The notes under the pieces: model-generated
What the model was told of the DNA's origin: nothing
The model's input: the letters and a program-made list of their open reading frames with translations, nothing else
The model's database searches: none
Shown: one piece after another, positions 6,669 to 7,759 of the stretch
How the letters are laid out: the number at the start of each line of letters is the position of its first letter
How positions within the stretch are numbered: position 1 is the stretch's first letter
Origin: an uncultured Alistipes sp.
GTDB taxonomy: Bacteria; Bacteroidota; Bacteroidia; Bacteroidales; Rikenellaceae
DNA length: 7,759 nt
NCBI GenBank assembly: GCA_900549685.1
Contig: UROX01000121.1
Coordinates: forward strand, 1 to 7,759
Reading direction: 5' to 3'
Translations under genes and position numbers: made by a program

Positions 6669-7718
6669 TTAGAGAATCAGCATCGCATCGCCGTAGGTCC
6701 CGAACCGATACCCCTCTTTCGCAGCCAGTTCATAAGCGTCGATGAGCGCCTCGTATCCCGCGAAGGCGGCCACCATCATCAACTGCGTCGAATAGGGCAG
6801 ATGGAAGTTGGTAATCATGCAGTTGGCCACGCTGAACTCATACGGACAGAAAATAAACTTGTTGGTCCACCCGTCGAAAGGCTTGAGCATCCCTTCGGTC
6901 GAAACCGAACTTTCGATCGACCGCATGACGGTCGTTCCCACGGCGCAGACGCGGCCGCCGGCCTGTTTGACCCGATTGACTCTGTCGGCCGTCTCCTCGG
7001 GAATGACGACCTGCTCGGAATCCATCTTGTGCTTGGTCAGGTCCTCCACATCGACGGTCCTGAAATTGCCCAGTCCAACGTGCAAGGTCAGAAAACTCAT
7101 GTCCACGCCTTTTATCTCGAGCCGTTTGAGCAGATGTTTGCTGAAATGCAATCCGGCGGTAGGAGCGGCCACGGCTCCTTCGTGACGGGCGAATATGGTC
7201 TGATAACGTTCTTCGTCGATCGGTTCCACTTTGGGGCGCACCCATTTGGGCAGCGGCGTCTCGCCCAGTTTGAACAGAGCCGCCTTGAATTCGTCGTAAT
7301 CGCCGTCGAAAAGGAAACGGAGCGTCCGTCCCCGCGACGTGGTGTTGTCGATTACCTCGGCCACCATCAGGTCATCGTCGCCGAAATAAAGTTTATTGCC
7401 GATACGGATCTTCCGGGCCGGATCGACCAGTACGTCCCATAACCCCACCTCCCGGTTCAGCTCGCGGAGCAGGAAGATCTCGATCTCGGCGCCCGTCTTC
7501 TCCTTGTTGCCGTACAGACGGGCCGGGAAGACCTTCGTGTCGTTGAGCACCAGCACGTCGCCGGCCTTGAAATAGTCGATCATATCCCTGAACACCTTGT
7601 GTTCGATCTTGCCGTTCTTGCGATTGAGCACCATCAACCGGGATTCGTCCCGGTTCTCGGCCGGATATTTGGCCAGCAGATCGGGAGTAAAACTGTAATT
7701 GTACTGAGATAATTTCAT
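6669..7718 (-). CDS. queA: S-adenosylmethionine:tRNA ribosyltransferase-isomerase
   Basis: This cytoplasmic enzyme moves the ribosyl part of S-adenosylmethionine onto 7-aminomethyl-7-deazaguanine in tRNA, giving epoxyqueuosine, the penultimate step of queuosine formation at the wobble position of GUN anticodons. The 349-residue product is full length for QueA. The N-terminal YPAENRDESRLMVL at 18-31 and VLNDTKVFPARL at 57-68 are typical. Further signatures are HEGAVAAPTAGLHF at 179-192, LHVGLGNFRTV at 212-222, VGTTVMRSIES at 260-270 and ITNFHLPYSTQLMMVAAFAG at 302-321. It ends with YGDAMLIL, the normal C-terminus. The ATG is supported by the conserved MKLSQY opening. Only 41 bases of upstream sequence are in view. 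The adjacent genes have no queuosine role, so it appears to be its own unit; the stop is TAA at 6669-6671. Confidence 0.98.
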   Translation of the reverse strand: MKLSQYNYSFTPDLLAKYPAENRDESRLMVLNRKNGKIEHKVFRDMIDYFKAGDVLVLNDTKVFPARLYGNKEKTGAEIEIFLLRELNREVGLWDVLVDPARKIRIGNKLYFGDDDLMVAEVIDNTTSRGRTLRFLFDGDYDEFKAALFKLGETPLPKWVRPKVEPIDEERYQTIFARHEGAVAAPTAGLHFSKHLLKRLEIKGVDMSFLTLHVGLGNFRTVDVEDLTKHKMDSEQVVIPEETADRVNRVKQAGGRVCAVGTTVMRSIESSVSTEGMLKPFDGWTNKFIFCPYEFSVANCMITNFHLPYSTQLMMVAAFAGYEALIDAYELAAKEGYRFGTYGDAMLIL

Positions 7719-7746
7719 ATCCGGATAACTTTATCGACTCTTTATA

Positions 7747-7754
7747 CAAAAGAA
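7747..7754 (-). promoter_or_regulatory. Possible -7 element of the queA promoter
   Basis: Read leftward, TTCTTTTG at 7754-7747 differs by one base from the Bacteroidetes -7 consensus TAnnTTTG and lies 28 bp before the queA ATG, which would give a leader of about 20 nt. The matching -33 element would lie outside the window, so this cannot be confirmed. The TTTG could alternatively be a -33 box, but the bases 19-21 further on show only TA, not TAnnTTTG. Confidence 0.3.
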
Positions 7755-7759
7755 AACAT

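Noticed and set aside
6643..6670. Terminator-like fold at the end of queA
   Set aside because: The outer stem is only 5 bp (AAGCG with CGCTT) around a long, poorly paired loop and overlaps the queA stop. The T run after it is better explained as part of the downstream -33 promoter element, though a weak terminator remains possible.

Overview
The window looks like chromosomal core sequence from a gut-type Bacteroidales bacterium, most likely Alistipes or a relative in Rikenellaceae. The reasons are a DUF4270 lipoprotein paired with a short glycogen-synthase-like protein (an arrangement I know from Bacteroidetes), a Bacteroidetes-type promoter (TTTG, 20 bp, TACTTTTG), A-rich leaders without Shine-Dalgarno motifs, a type IA topoisomerase ending in glycine-rich repeats instead of zinc ribbons, and a fairly GC-rich composition. 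The genus is an inference; Bacteroidetes is well supported.

Layout, left to right. On the + strand, what may be the last codons of an unidentified upstream gene (to 65) precede galE (78-1100), which ends well before a strong hairpin terminator (1240-1280). A gene-free stretch (1101-1422) separates galE from five genes on the - strand. Read in their own direction from the right these are: queA (7718-6669); a promoter with an inverted repeat at its predicted start point (6645-6592); a GT5-like protein lacking the glycogen synthase signature motifs (6571-5753); a DUF4270 lipoprotein overlapping it by 8 bp (5760-4372); a weak terminator-like hairpin (4351-4326); topA (4249-1949); and a four-helix membrane protein resembling DUF1648 (1977-1423) that begins on a GTG inside the end of topA.

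There are therefore probably three leftward units: queA; GT5-like plus DUF4270, tightly coupled; and topA plus the small membrane protein, also coupled. galE runs the other way and converges on the last of these. The genes do not form one pathway: galE serves nucleotide-sugar supply, queA tRNA queuosine modification and topA DNA supercoiling. The least understood part is the GT5-like/DUF4270 pair, which links a probably cytoplasmic protein that seems to have lost its glucosyltransferase active site to an exported lipoprotein of unknown function. I see no insertion sequence, phage gene, CRISPR array, tRNA or rRNA. The window is mostly conserved housekeeping sequence, and I do not claim a new defence or mobile system in it.
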